From Candidatus Eisenbergiella merdigallinarum (GTDB lineage: Bacteria > Bacillota > Clostridia > Lachnospirales > Lachnospiraceae), in assembly GCA_019119355.1 (NCBI GenBank), contig DWXE01000028.1, forward strand, positions 1 through 64,000: a DNA stretch of 64,000 nucleotides. Direction: 5' to 3'. A model generated the notes under the pieces. The model worked only from the letters and a program-made list of their open reading frames with translations, had not been told where the DNA came from and did no database searches. Position numbers and translations under genes: made by a program. This document shows, in pieces, positions 32,410 to 41,765 of the stretch. Within the stretch, counting starts at the first letter, position 1. Every line of letters begins with the position of its first letter.

Positions 32410-33174
32410 CTATTGAAGTCCCATGATGAAAATTGCCAGTGCCATCAATGTAAGGACAGTCCAACCGATATATCTGCCGGCAATTTCAAAATCGGACGGC
32501 TCCGCATAGTCTGCATTGCGGATTTGGAATCTCAGATTCCAGCGGAACAACTCATCTGCGAATAGAATGAAAAGCGCATTCAGCGCGCAAATGAACACCC
32601 CGCTAAACCATGCAGTCCATTCGCCCTGATGCGTTAATTCCGGTTCGCCCATCAATTCCAGTATGGTGGAAACGGAAGGCTCCATCGGATCGATTACATT
32701 CCCATATTCGTCCATTACAATTCCATAATCCGTTGTCACGGTTATATCGAGATTTTCCATATTCCCGTCTTCGTCATAAAGCCAGAGGTAATCTCCGTAG
32801 TCCGATACCCCTCCGCGAAAGAGAATTTTTTCGCCCTGACGAAGTTCAACTCCTACGATATTGTCCCCTGCTCCGACATCCTTTGGAATAGCGGTTGCGT
32901 CTTCCCTGGCAGTATAGGGGCCATATATTTTTCCGTCGTATTGAAAAGACACCGCCTTATCTTCGCTCACCGTAAAATTGGCCTGTTTCCCCTGTATTTT
33001 TCCGGAATACACGGTGCTGCCATCTTCATAAGCAGGAATGAGAATCGCGTTCTTATATGCAAAGCCCTCCCTGGAAACCGTAATGGAATAAAGCGCGGCA
33101 AACGCCACAATCATGGCGATCATAAGAAGCAATACTCCCTTTTGGTAGCGCCCCAGACATTTCATTCTTTCCAA
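32410..33174 (-). CDS. Membrane protein of unknown function
   Basis: A 254-residue protein with one N-terminal transmembrane segment (about 13-32), a beta-rich outside domain (about 35-165) containing repeated YDG/GDY-type turns, and two further segments (about 188-206 and 233-252). Outside-domain features include VYSGKIQGKQANFTV and VSDYGDYLWLYDEDGNMEN. The start codon is TTG, eight bases after GGAGG. It is AT-richer than its neighbours and sits at the 3' end of the leuA/aminotransferase transcript. I do not recognise a family. Confidence 0.75.
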   Translation of the reverse strand: MERMKCLGRYQKGVLLLMIAMIVAFAALYSITVSREGFAYKNAILIPAYEDGSTVYSGKIQGKQANFTVSEDKAVSFQYDGKIYGPYTAREDATAIPKDVGAGDNIVGVELRQGEKILFRGGVSDYGDYLWLYDEDGNMENLDITVTTDYGIVMDEYGNVIDPMEPSVSTILELMGEPELTHQGEWTAWFSGVFICALNALFILFADELFRWNLRFQIRNADYAEPSDFEIAGRYIGWTVLTLMALAIFIMGLQ

Positions 33175-33201
33175 AACCGCACCTCCGGTAAAAGCTCTCC
33201 C

Positions 33202-34212
33202 CTATATCGTCGTCCCGTTGGCGCCGAACCCGCCGTCCTCCATCTTCCTGACGATTTCATCGGAATATTTCATCATGGCAACGCCCGGCTCGTATTCTCC
33301 CACCGCGGCCGGATTTTCCCTGCCCGCCGCGTTTTCCGCGATCATGGCCGGAAAGTTCACGCCGCAGTGCCAGGCGTGGGGGTAGCCCCCTCCGAACCTG
33401 GGGTTGATCTCGGAAACGTACCAGCGGCCGTCCATCCGGAACAGATCCATGTCCACGGGTCCCGAAAGGGGGAGGGTGGCCGCGGTCCTTTCGATGAGCT
33501 CAAAGAGCTCCCTGTCCCAAAAGGACAGGGATTTCTCCGTTTCCCCCGCCCGCATCCGGACCTTCTTTTTCACGAAGATCGAAACCGGTTTCCCTCCGAA
33601 CCGGTCCACATAGAGATCCGCGCCGAATTCCTCTCCCACAGCCAGCTGCTGGATCAGAAGCCCTTCCGGGCTGTGATCGCACAGGGTTTTCAGCATCTGC
33701 CGGTCCTGCGCCACGGCGATCCCCGCGCTGCCGCAACCCCGGACGGGCTTGACGAAGACGGGATAGGACAGTCTCCCTTCCTCCACCGCCCGGTCCGCTT
33801 CCTCCAGCGACCTGCAGGTGGTCAGGGCGGGCAGCCCGTTTTTCACAAGATGGCGGTAAAAACGGTATTTGTCCCGGCACAGCTCCACCGCTTCCGCCCC
33901 GGAAACCACGGGCCAGATCCCTTCCCGTTCGAATTTCTCCCGATTGTCCGCGATGAGCTCCAGCTCGTCCTCGAACAGGGGCAAAACCGCGTCCACCCGT
34001 TCTTTTCTGCAGATTTCCAGCAGATGATCCAGATATCCGGGCTCCGTCATCCGCTCCACCAGATACCAGGCGTCCGCTTCGTACAGGGCCGGCGCCCACG
34101 GGCTGCAGTCCGCAGCGATGACCCTGCCTCCCTCCGCCCGGGCCGACAGCGTCTCCCGAAAGAAGCGGATCAGTTTATTCCTCGTGCCGCAGCTCAAAAC
34201 CAGTATCGTCAT
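33202..34212 (-). CDS. ATP-grasp ligase (CarB/PylC-like)
   Basis: A 336-residue ATP-grasp protein. A pre-ATP-grasp Rossmann-like part (about 1-110, TILVLSCGTRNKLI then VLPLFEDELELIA) precedes YPVFVKPVRGCGSAGIAVA, the nucleotide-binding loop. DMDLFRMDGRWYVSEINPRF with GGGYPHAWHCG is the metal/ATP site. ATP-grasp enzymes join a carboxylate to an amine through an acyl phosphate. The start overlaps the previous stop (ATGA) and follows AGGAGGAAAT. With the PLP decarboxylase and aminotransferase upstream it forms a three-enzyme cassette; the substrate is unknown. Confidence 0.88.
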   Translation of the reverse strand: MTILVLSCGTRNKLIRFFRETLSARAEGGRVIAADCSPWAPALYEADAWYLVERMTEPGYLDHLLEICRKERVDAVLPLFEDELELIADNREKFEREGIWPVVSGAEAVELCRDKYRFYRHLVKNGLPALTTCRSLEEADRAVEEGRLSYPVFVKPVRGCGSAGIAVAQDRQMLKTLCDHSPEGLLIQQLAVGEEFGADLYVDRFGGKPVSIFVKKKVRMRAGETEKSLSFWDRELFELIERTAATLPLSGPVDMDLFRMDGRWYVSEINPRFGGGYPHAWHCGVNFPAMIAENAAGRENPAAVGEYEPGVAMMKYSDEIVRKMEDGGFGANGTTI

Positions 34213-35426
34213 ATTTCCTCCTGATACAGCATGCAGTTCTGCACGTATTCCCGGGGCGTCCAGCGCTCCCGCACCTTTTTGAGCTCCCCTTCCCTGCGGA
34301 CGTATACGTCGGGGAAATATTGGATGAACAGCGGGCTTAAGCTCATGGTGTAGCCGCCCACGTTTTCATATACGATGCGGTCTCCGGCCATCAGTTCCGG
34401 CCCGTTTTCCAGCTCGAACAGCCGGTCCACTTCCATGCAGGAGTAGCCCGAAACGCACTGCCGTTCCATCTCCGGGCGCTCCTTCGGGCCCGACGGATCC
34501 AGCTCCAGATGAAACAGGTAGGAAGATTTGATCATGGTGGGGTCGATCTGGAAACGGCTTCCGTCCGTAATCAGATATCTCCTGTCCCCGATGTCCCTGA
34601 CGTCCAGCACCTGAGTCACGAATGTCGTGGCCGAAGACAGCAGGGAAATGCCCGGTTCCACGATCAGCGCGGTCCTCTCCGGCGTAAATTCCTCCCGGAG
34701 CACCCCGGCCACGGCCGGGAAGTAATCCGGATACTGGGGGCGCCCCGGAAGACCCCCGCAATATCCTCCGCCCAGATCCACATAGGACAGATCCAGGTCG
34801 AATTCCCGTTTGAGCCGGCAGGCCATGGCCGCGATGGCCCGGAAAATGTCCACGCTTCTGGATTTGCTGCTGGAATGCAGGTGCAGCCCGGCGATTTCGA
34901 TCCCTTCCGTCCGGCGAAGCCTCTCCACAACCCGGGCGAAGGCGCCGTTTTCATAGGAGAAGCCGAAGCGTCCTCCCTCCTCTCCCATGGTGGTCTCCCC
35001 GGGACAAAGGCTCTCCAGATTGAAATTCACCCGGATTCCCACCAAAAACCGGCGGTCCGGATGGGCCCCGCACAGCTCTTCCAGCCAGTCCAGCTCCCTC
35101 TGTCCGTCCAGGTTCACGATCCCTCCGGCCAAAAGCGCCTGCTCGAAAGAGGCCCTTTCCTTCACCGGCCCGTTATAGATGATTTCCCCGTCCGCAAACC
35201 CCAACCACCGGGCCAGGGCGTATTCATCGTCGGAAACCACTTCCGCCATCACGCCCCGCGCCTTCAGAAACGTCACCAGCCAGGGGAGGGAATTGGTTTT
35301 GAAGGAATAACCGATCCGGTAATGGTTCCAGGAAGCCTCCAGGGAATCCTTCAGCATGTTGAAATCCCGGAGCAGTTTTTCCTCGTCGATGATAAAACAG
35401 GGGGTGCGATACTCCCTTTCGGTCAT
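34209..35426 (-). CDS. Fold-III PLP amino-acid decarboxylase (LysA/NspC-like)
   Basis: A 405-residue enzyme with an alanine-racemase-like barrel: TPCFIIDEEKL at the start, IGYSFKTN with the PLP lysine near residue 46, GLHLHSSS, YVDLGGGY and IVEPGISLLSSA. The dimer-interface part SGYSCMEVDRLF supplies the catalytic Cys and Asp, and ENVGGYTMSLSPLF the Tyr. Some motifs differ from diaminopimelate decarboxylase, so it is likely a decarboxylase for another amino acid or a carboxynorspermidine-like substrate. The start follows GAGG eight bases upstream. It is translationally coupled to the ATP-grasp gene. Confidence 0.87.
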   Translation of the reverse strand: MTEREYRTPCFIIDEEKLLRDFNMLKDSLEASWNHYRIGYSFKTNSLPWLVTFLKARGVMAEVVSDDEYALARWLGFADGEIIYNGPVKERASFEQALLAGGIVNLDGQRELDWLEELCGAHPDRRFLVGIRVNFNLESLCPGETTMGEEGGRFGFSYENGAFARVVERLRRTEGIEIAGLHLHSSSKSRSVDIFRAIAAMACRLKREFDLDLSYVDLGGGYCGGLPGRPQYPDYFPAVAGVLREEFTPERTALIVEPGISLLSSATTFVTQVLDVRDIGDRRYLITDGSRFQIDPTMIKSSYLFHLELDPSGPKERPEMERQCVSGYSCMEVDRLFELENGPELMAGDRIVYENVGGYTMSLSPLFIQYFPDVYVRREGELKKVRERWTPREYVQNCMLYQEEI

Positions 35427-35436
35427 TTCATTTTCC

Positions 35437-36636
35437 TCACTTCGCATAATAAGCCGCGATCTTTTCCACAGCCCGGATCACGTCTTCCACATCCTGATCC
35501 GTCAGATTATAGTGCAGGGGAATCGTCAAAATTTCCTCGTACAGCTTCTCCGCCTTCGGGCAGATCCCCTTACGATATCCCAGTTTCCGATACCAGGGGA
35601 AATAGTAGACCGGAATATAATGCACGTTGCAGCGGACGTTCTCCGCGTCCAGGGCGTCGAAAAATTCTTTCCGGCCGATGGACAGCCGTTCCGGACGAAG
35701 GCGGATGATATACAGATGCCTTGCCGTATCGGACTCCGGAATTTCCTCCTGTACGATCAACTGGGGCACCCTGCGGAAGGCCTCGTTGTAACAGGCCACG
35801 ATCTCCCTGCGCCTGGCGACGAACCGGTCCAGCTTGTCCAGCTGGCTGATCAGCAGAGCTGCCTGAATGTCCGTCATCCGGTAATTGTAGCCCAGCGCCA
35901 CCTGCTCATAGTACCAGGGGCCGTCCGGCTCCTTCTCCATCAGCGCGGGGTTTCTGGTGATCCCGTGAGCGCGGAACAGCGACAGCCTTTCGTACAGGGC
36001 GGGGTCGCTGGTCACCACCGCGCCGCCCTCCCCGGCCGTCACCGTTTTCACCGGATGGAAGCTGAAAGTGGTCATATCCGCCACGCTGCCCACGGGCCGC
36101 CCCTTGTACTTCGTCCCGATGGAATGCGCTCCGTCGGTGATGAGCAGGATCCCCTTTTCACGGCAGATTTCCAGCAGCTCGTCCAGCTGCGCGGACTGCC
36201 CTGTGAAGTCCACGGCCACCACCGCTTTCGTCCGCTCCGTGATGCGCTCCCGCACGCTCTGCGGATCGATGTTCCAGGTCTTTTCATCGATGTCCGCAAA
36301 GACGGGCCTGGCGCCGCAGTACAGGGCGCAGTTGGCGGAAGCCGCAAAGGTGATGGGGGTGGTGATCACCTCGTCCCCCTCCCCGATGCCCGCCGCCAGG
36401 CAGGCCACGTGCAGGGCGGCGGTTCCGTTGCTCACCGCCACCGCGTATTTCGCCCCCGTAATCCAGCACAGCTTCTCCTCCAGCTCCGCGATTTTCGGGC
36501 CGCAGGTCAGATCGTTCCCGCTTCGAAGCACATCCAGCACCGCCTGATAATCCGCCTCGTCCAGATATTGATGCCCATAATATAATTTCGTATCCCTCAC
36601 GGGATTTCCACCCGCGATGGCAGGTTTCTCCATCAT
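35437..36636 (-). CDS. PseC-like sugar aminotransferase (DegT/DnrJ/EryC1)
   Basis: A 399-residue PLP aminotransferase of the sugar-modifying group. AVAVSNGTAALHVACLAAG and DEVITTPITFAASAN carry the cofactor pocket, DGAHSIG the PLP-ring aspartate, and FSFHPVKTVTAGEGGAVVT the Schiff-base lysine; the FHPVKxxTxGEGG form is typical of PseC, which makes UDP-4-amino-4,6-dideoxy-altrosamine. It starts near GAGGTTATG. The other pseudaminic-acid genes (pseB, pseH, pseG) are not here, so the real product may be another amino sugar or amine. It opens the cassette 58 bases after leuA. Confidence 0.87.
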   Translation of the reverse strand: MMEKPAIAGGNPVRDTKLYYGHQYLDEADYQAVLDVLRSGNDLTCGPKIAELEEKLCWITGAKYAVAVSNGTAALHVACLAAGIGEGDEVITTPITFAASANCALYCGARPVFADIDEKTWNIDPQSVRERITERTKAVVAVDFTGQSAQLDELLEICREKGILLITDGAHSIGTKYKGRPVGSVADMTTFSFHPVKTVTAGEGGAVVTSDPALYERLSLFRAHGITRNPALMEKEPDGPWYYEQVALGYNYRMTDIQAALLISQLDKLDRFVARRREIVACYNEAFRRVPQLIVQEEIPESDTARHLYIIRLRPERLSIGRKEFFDALDAENVRCNVHYIPVYYFPWYRKLGYRKGICPKAEKLYEEILTIPLHYNLTDQDVEDVIRAVEKIAAYYAK

Positions 36637-36694
36637 AACCTCATTTCCTTTCTCCCGCTTTTCGTCTTCTGCGATCCGGACGGGCGCGCCGTCC

Positions 36695-38377
36695 TCACGC
36701 CCATTTCACCAGCTCCAGCCGGTTCACCGCGGAAAAGATCGCCCGCACGGAAGCTCTGGTGATGTTGGAGCTGACGCCCACGCCGTAGGTCACGCGCCCG
36801 CTCTCCGCATCCATCATATGGATGTACGCGGCAGCCTGTGAGCTGGATCCGCTCTGAAGCGCGTGCTCCTCGTAATCCAGAACTTTGATGTTCAGATGGA
36901 ACGTTTCCTTCAATCCCCTCTGCACCGCATCGATGGGGCCGTTCCCCACGGCCGTAAATTCCTTCGGAACGCCGGCCAGATCGTAGTTCACCGTCACCTT
37001 CGTATCGAACTTTCCGGCCTCCGTGGAGGAGCTTAAGTCTTCCACCTTCAGGCGGCGGAAGTGCATGGGCTCCTTCTGGTTGAGATATTCCTTCCGGAAC
37101 GCTTCCATGATCTGGTCGGGCGAAACCTCTCCCTGCTTTTCGGAAATGGCCTGAATGACGTTGGCGAATTCCCGGTGCATGGCTTTCGGCAGCTTGAAGC
37201 CGAAGTAGGTATCCATGACGAAGGCCACGCCTCCCTTGCCGGACTGGGAATTGATGCGGACGATGGGCTCGTATTCCCTGCCGATGTCCGACGGATCGAT
37301 GGGCAGATACGGAACCTGCCAGATCTCGCTGTTTTTCTCCTGCAAGGCGTGCACGCCCTTGTTGATGGCGTCCTGATGGGAGCCCGAAAACGCGGTGAAG
37401 ACCAGCTTCCCGGCGTAAGGATGGCGGGGATGGATCGGGATCTTGCAGCAGCGTTCATATACGTCGATAATCTCGTTCACATGCCCGATTTCCAGGCAGG
37501 GATCGATTCCCTGGGAAAACATGTTGTAGGCGATATTGAGCACATCCACGTTGCCCGTGCGCTCCCCGTTGCCGAACAGGGTGCCTTCCACCCGCTGCGC
37601 GCCCGCCAGAAGCGCCAGCTCCGCGCTGGCCACCCCGGTGCCCCGGTCGTTGTGGGGGTGGACGCTCAGGATGATGGTGTCCCTGTCTTCAAAGTGGCGG
37701 TCCATCCACTCGATCTGATCCGCGTATACGTTGGGCGTATTCATCTCCACCGTGGACGGCAGGTTGATGATCATGGGGTTCTCTTTCGTCGGGCCCCATG
37801 TTCTCTGAACTGCCGTGCAGATTTCCAGCGCGAAATCCAGCTCCGTCCCGGTAAAGCTCTCCGGCGAATACTCCAGGATGATCCTGCCCGGGAAGTCCGC
37901 CGCCCGCCGTTTTACCATTTCCGTTCCCTTCACGGCGATGTCTACGATCTGAGGGCGGTCCATATGGAACACCACCTCCCTCTGGAGCGTGGACGTGGAA
38001 TTATAAATGTGGACGATGGCCTGCCTGCAGCCTTCGATGGCCTCAAAGGTGCGGTCGATGAGCTCCTCCCTGCACTGGGTCAGCACCTGCACGCACACGT
38101 CGTCCGGGATCATATCCTCTTCAATCAGCCTCCGCAGAAAATCGAACTCGATCTGGCTGGCCGCCGGAAATCCGACCTCGATCTCCTTGAATCCCAGCTT
38201 AATCAGGTAGCGGAACATCTCGATCTTTTCCTCCACCACCATGGGATCGATCAGCGCCTGATTTCCGTCCCGGAGATCCACGCTGCACCAGACCGGAGCC
38301 TTCTCGATTTCCCGGTCGGGCCACTGTCTCTCCGGGTAATTCACCACGGGGTTTCTGCGATATCTCTGATAATTCAT
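36695..38377 (-). CDS. leuA: 2-isopropylmalate synthase (LeuA2 type)
   Basis: A 560-residue enzyme that condenses acetyl-CoA with 2-ketoisovalerate in leucine synthesis. The HMGL-like barrel has WCSVDLRDGNQALIDP (metal and keto-acid site), FKEIEVGFPAASQ and SVHPHNDRGTGVASAELALL (metal-binding histidines). The C-terminal dimer/leucine-sensing domain runs from about residue 425. Length and the alternative N-terminus fit the longer LeuA2 class of Actinobacteria and some Clostridia. The start has GGAGGAAGAGG upstream. It precedes the aminotransferase cassette and follows the HPr gene across a terminator-like hairpin. Confidence 0.95.
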   Translation of the reverse strand: MNYQRYRRNPVVNYPERQWPDREIEKAPVWCSVDLRDGNQALIDPMVVEEKIEMFRYLIKLGFKEIEVGFPAASQIEFDFLRRLIEEDMIPDDVCVQVLTQCREELIDRTFEAIEGCRQAIVHIYNSTSTLQREVVFHMDRPQIVDIAVKGTEMVKRRAADFPGRIILEYSPESFTGTELDFALEICTAVQRTWGPTKENPMIINLPSTVEMNTPNVYADQIEWMDRHFEDRDTIILSVHPHNDRGTGVASAELALLAGAQRVEGTLFGNGERTGNVDVLNIAYNMFSQGIDPCLEIGHVNEIIDVYERCCKIPIHPRHPYAGKLVFTAFSGSHQDAINKGVHALQEKNSEIWQVPYLPIDPSDIGREYEPIVRINSQSGKGGVAFVMDTYFGFKLPKAMHREFANVIQAISEKQGEVSPDQIMEAFRKEYLNQKEPMHFRRLKVEDLSSSTEAGKFDTKVTVNYDLAGVPKEFTAVGNGPIDAVQRGLKETFHLNIKVLDYEEHALQSGSSSQAAAYIHMMDAESGRVTYGVGVSSNITRASVRAIFSAVNRLELVKWA

Positions 38378-38404
38378 TCTCTTCCTCTTCCTCCATTCCC
38401 TGTC

Positions 38405-38439
38405 GTATAAAACATCAGCCCAGGTTTCCCTGAGCTGAT
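38405..38439 (-). terminator. Terminator or attenuator between the HPr gene and leuA
   Basis: On the minus strand an 11-bp stem ATCAGCTCAGG/CCTGGGCTGAT with a GAAA loop is followed by GTTTTATAC. It lies 15 bases after the HPr stop and about 28 before leuA. The U-tract is short, so read-through into leuA is possible. I see no T-box leader. Confidence 0.55.
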
Positions 38440-38454
38440 CACACGCCTGTTTCG

Positions 38455-38718
38455 CTATTCGCCAAGGCCGCCTTCAATCGCTTTTACCAGCGCGTCCAGC
38501 GCCTCCTGTTCATCCTGTCCATCACAGGTAAGTTCGATTTCATCCCCACATTTCACACAGGCTCCGAGAACGCTCAACACGCTCTTGGCGTTCGCCGTAT
38601 TCTCCCGAAACGTAAATGTAATCAAAGATTTGTACTGCATCGCTTCCTTGCAAAGGATGCCTGCCGGCCTCAAGTGAAGCCCTGTAGGGTTTTTGATCAC
38701 TACCTTCTGGCGTACCAT
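38455..38718 (-). CDS. ptsH: HPr-family phosphocarrier protein
   Basis: An 87-residue phosphocarrier of the sugar phosphotransferase system. GLHLRPAG carries the histidine phosphorylated by enzyme I, and NAKSVLSVLGACVKCGDEIE holds the regulatory serine region used by HPr kinase in Firmicutes. Length is standard. The GLHLRP variant rather than the usual G-x-H-A-R-P is a small oddity. The start follows GGGAGGGAAAACG. It is upstream of leuA rather than next to a ptsI gene. Confidence 0.88.
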   Translation of the reverse strand: MVRQKVVIKNPTGLHLRPAGILCKEAMQYKSLITFTFRENTANAKSVLSVLGACVKCGDEIELTCDGQDEQEALDALVKAIEGGLGE

Positions 38719-38799
38719 CGTTTTCCCTCCCCTTTCAACTTTTCTCAGGGTTTTTTCTCTACGTTTATCATACCATCATCCCGACGAGATCGCAAGCAC

Positions 38800-39068
38800 G
38801 GGATTATCATCCCCATGCGGGGCCATTTTCCCAGTTCAGACAGGCAGCTCGATTCCGCTTCGCTCCATCTCGCTGGGATTATCATCCCCATGCGGGGCCG
38901 GCGTAGTTACTGTTTACGGGTAACCCCGCAAACAGTAACCTTTCGCGGGCTCATTCCAAATTTTGCCGTGCAAAATGAGCCCGCTCACACCTGTGTCATG
39001 TTCTTGCGCCGCAAACAGCCAGTGTTTGCGGCTGTCCCCTGAACAATAACCCCGCGCCTGTCTGAACT
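38800..39068. repeat. Nested inverted and direct repeats (REP/MITE-like block)
   Basis: A 270-base block between the HPr gene and glmM. A 25-base unit starting GGGATTATCATCCCC occurs at 38800-38824 and 38875-38899. Outer arms AGTTCAGACAGGC (38833-38845) and GCCTGTCTGAACT (39056-39068) enclose three hairpins: GTTACTGTTT arms at 38906-38939, GCGGGCTCATT arms at 38945-38984, and GCCGCAAACA arms at 39008-39032. The outer right arm overlaps the glmM stop codon. No gene is present in the 348 bases between the two genes. Confidence 0.85.
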
Positions 39069-40416
39069 AGATCATCAGGTTTTGGATCAGTTCGGCCAGT
39101 TTATGCGCTTCGGCGTCGATCTTCTTCTTGTCTTTGCCTTCGATCATCACGCGAACCTTCGGCTCCGTTCCGGAGGGACGGATGAGGACGCGCCCTTCGC
39201 CGTTGAATTCCTTTTCCAGCTTCTCGATGGCCGCGGCGATCTCCGGATATTCCATGTAGTGCTCCTTGCGGTGGTTGGGAACCTTCGCGTTGACCAGGGC
39301 CTGCGGCATGACCGTCATGACCTTCGCCAGTTCGGACAGGGGCTTCCCGGTCACCACCATGACTTCCAGCAGGTGCAGGGCGGAAAGGAGTCCGTCCCCG
39401 GTGGTGTTCTCATCCAGAAAGATGATATGGCCCGACTGTTCTCCGCCCAGGCTGGCGCCGATTTCCCGCATCCGCTCCAGCACATAGCGGTCTCCCACCT
39501 TCGTCTTTTCGATGTGGATCTTCTCTTTTTCCCCGTATAAGAACAGCCCCAGGTTGCTCATCACGGTCACAACAATGGTGTTTTTCTTCAGCTTGCCCAT
39601 ATTCCTCATATGGGCGCCCACGATGGCCATGATCTGGTCGCCGTCCACGATATTGCCCAGTTCGTCCACAGCCAGCAGCCGGTCTGCGTCGCCGTCGAAG
39701 GCCAGGCCGATCTTAGCCTTCTCGTATACCACCCTGGCCTGCAGTTCGCCCATATGGGTGGATCCGCAGTTGGCGTTGATGTTCGTCCCGTCGGGCATGT
39801 TGTGGATCGGAACCACCTCCGCTCCCAGCTGGCGGAGCGCTTCCACGGAAGTATAGTGGGAGGCACCCTCCGCGCAGTCCACCACGATCTTCATCCCGGT
39901 CAGGTCCACCGGAACGGTCTGCACCGCGTGATTGATGTATTCTTCCCTCGCGTCCTTCCGGCTCTTCACCTTCCCCACTCCGGAACCGTTGGGGAACTCC
40001 ACGCCCGTCATGCCGTTTTTGATGAGCTCCTCGATCTCGTCTTCCAGGGCATCCGGAAGCTTATAGCCGTTTCCGTCAAAAAACTTGATGCCGTTGAACT
40101 CCATGGGGTTGTGCGACGCGGAAATCACCACGCCGGCCTCCACCTTATACTTTTTGGTCAGATAGGCGATGGCCGGCGTCGGGATCACGCCCACGTAGAC
40201 CGCATTCGCCCCAACGCTGCAGATTCCGGCCATCAGGGCGTTCGCCAGCATATCCCCGGATATCCGGGTATCGCACCCTACCATGATGGTGGGCTTGTGC
40301 TTATTTTCCCTGGTGAGGATATAGGCGCCCGCCTGCCCCAGCTGCATCGCCAGAAGAGGGGTCAGCTCCTCATTGGCCACTCCTCTGACGCCGTCCGTTC
40401 CGAACATTCTTGACAT
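39067..40416 (-). CDS. glmM: Phosphoglucosamine mutase
   Basis: A 449-residue enzyme that interconverts glucosamine-6- and -1-phosphate for UDP-GlcNAc and the cell wall. [10 protein letters not shown] opens it, [18 protein letters not shown] carries the phosphoserine, [14 protein letters not shown] the metal site, GGEQSGHII the sugar loop and [14 protein letters not shown] the phosphate loop. The start was set at the ATG after AGGAGGCTATTT. It is the third gene of the conserved cdaA-ybbR-glmM operon; in this arrangement GlmM can bind and dampen the diadenylate cyclase. Confidence 0.97.
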   Translation of the reverse strand: MSRMFGTDGVRGVANEELTPLLAMQLGQAGAYILTRENKHKPTIMVGCDTRISGDMLANALMAGICSVGANAVYVGVIPTPAIAYLTKKYKVEAGVVISASHNPMEFNGIKFFDGNGYKLPDALEDEIEELIKNGMTGVEFPNGSGVGKVKSRKDAREEYINHAVQTVPVDLTGMKIVVDCAEGASHYTSVEALRQLGAEVVPIHNMPDGTNINANCGSTHMGELQARVVYEKAKIGLAFDGDADRLLAVDELGNIVDGDQIMAIVGAHMRNMGKLKKNTIVVTVMSNLGLFLYGEKEKIHIEKTKVGDRYVLERMREIGASLGGEQSGHIIFLDENTTGDGLLSALHLLEVMVVTGKPLSELAKVMTVMPQALVNAKVPNHRKEHYMEYPEIAAAIEKLEKEFNGEGRVLIRPSGTEPKVRVMIEGKDKKKIDAEAHKLAELIQNLMI

Positions 40417-40469
40417 AAATAGCCTCCTTTTGCTGCCGCCCAACGCGGCCTTCCGTTTCTATCGTCTCA

Positions 40470-41765
40470 TCAGGCGCCGGCCTGAGCCGTCTCCTGCGCT
40501 CTCCTGGTCAGCCGGATCACGGCGGTAACAGGGGAAACCTGCTGCACCGTGTCCGGAAGCATAAACCTGACGGCGATCTCCACCTCACCCGCGGGAGGAT
40601 TCCCCTCCGCGTCCAGCAGGGTGGACACGTCCGCATGGGGCGTCACCGACGACGCGTCCGTCAGGTTCAGGTATCTCTGCAGTCCCGAAATGGTCAGCGT
40701 GATATTCTGCCCGGCCACCACTTCCGCCTGCCAGTCGGCGGGCGTGTTCAAAAGCTGAATGGAACTTTCCTGAATGCTGATATTCTTCCTCCGGATGGCT
40801 TCGATTTCCACGGTAACCGATACCGTGCCGTCGAAAGAGGAATCGCCGAAGCTCACCCCGGAGGGCAGATAATCCCTGAGGTTTACCGTCTCCGTCACAT
40901 TCTCTTCCGCGTCCGTCACATCCAGCCGTTCCCCGGGGATCTGAATGGACGACACCCCTTCCAGCGCGCTCTCCCTTCCTGCGATCAGAACGGTAGCGGG
41001 TTCTACGGAAACCGCCCCCGTCATGGCATATCCGTCCGCCGGAGATCCAGAGACCCCGTATTCCACCGGCACTTCCTTCGTGCTCAGAATCGGAACGGTA
41101 ACCCGTACGCTGTCGATATTCTTCTTGATATCCGAACTGGTAATCTCCGATCCCTCCGCATCCAGCAGCTTGATGGGCGCTTCGATTTCCACATCCGAAG
41201 TGACGGAATCCAGAGATACTTCCACCACTGCCCGCGACACGGTATTGACCACGCTCTCCGGCCCGGAAAGGCTGATCCGGTTCGTCTCCGTCTCAACCCT
41301 GCCGGTCACATAGCCTGCCGGAAGGGAACCGTTTCTCACCACTTCGATGCTCAGCTGGCGGTTCTTTTTATCCTCGACGTCCAGAGAGACGGACTCCTTA
41401 TCCGCCTGGATGCTCTCCACGCTGTCGGACAGATATCTGTCATTGATGCTCACAACGATGGGAACCGTGTTCTCCTCCGTCAATCCGGTACAGTCCGCCA
41501 CCGCGGAGATGTTCTCCTTGCTCAGTTCTTCCAGGACGGTCCGGGGCGCCCGCACCGTCACCCGGATCCGGTCCGAACTGTCCTCTACTTTATATGTTTT
41601 ATCCTGCGAAGTGATGCTGCCCGTATTGGTCAGCTGAACCTGCACGTTGTAAAACACCTGCGTTCCCATCGGATTGTTGATCCCCGCGGCGATCATCCAC
41701 AGAATGGCGGCGAACAGGAGGGCCATGACCTTCAGGCCGATGTTGTTCAACAGTTTATTTTTCAT
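40470..41765 (-). CDS. ybbR: YbbR-domain protein, cyclase regulator
   Basis: A 431-residue membrane-anchored protein. One N-terminal transmembrane segment (about 10-29, LKVMALLFAAILWMIAAGI) is followed by four YbbR repeats, recognisable by repeated V.VRAPRTVLEEL, VSLSGPESVVNTV, VLIAGRESALEGV and IQLLNTPADWQAEV units. It lies outside the membrane and regulates the diadenylate cyclase encoded upstream. Its start overlaps the cyclase stop, so the two are coupled. The name cdaR is also used for it, distinct from the sugar-diacid regulator of the same name. Confidence 0.93.
   Translation of the reverse strand: MKNKLLNNIGLKVMALLFAAILWMIAAGINNPMGTQVFYNVQVQLTNTGSITSQDKTYKVEDSSDRIRVTVRAPRTVLEELSKENISAVADCTGLTEENTVPIVVSINDRYLSDSVESIQADKESVSLDVEDKKNRQLSIEVVRNGSLPAGYVTGRVETETNRISLSGPESVVNTVSRAVVEVSLDSVTSDVEIEAPIKLLDAEGSEITSSDIKKNIDSVRVTVPILSTKEVPVEYGVSGSPADGYAMTGAVSVEPATVLIAGRESALEGVSSIQIPGERLDVTDAEENVTETVNLRDYLPSGVSFGDSSFDGTVSVTVEIEAIRRKNISIQESSIQLLNTPADWQAEVVAGQNITLTISGLQRYLNLTDASSVTPHADVSTLLDAEGNPPAGEVEIAVRFMLPDTVQQVSPVTAVIRLTRRAQETAQAGA

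Noticed and set aside
38378-38454. T-box leader of leuA
   Set aside because: The space to the HPr gene is only 77 bases and lacks specifier and antiterminator sequences; it contains just one hairpin.
38800-38899. Possible CRISPR-like repeats
   Set aside because: Only two copies of the 25-base unit exist, 75 bases apart, with no cas genes nearby and hairpins that continue beyond them.
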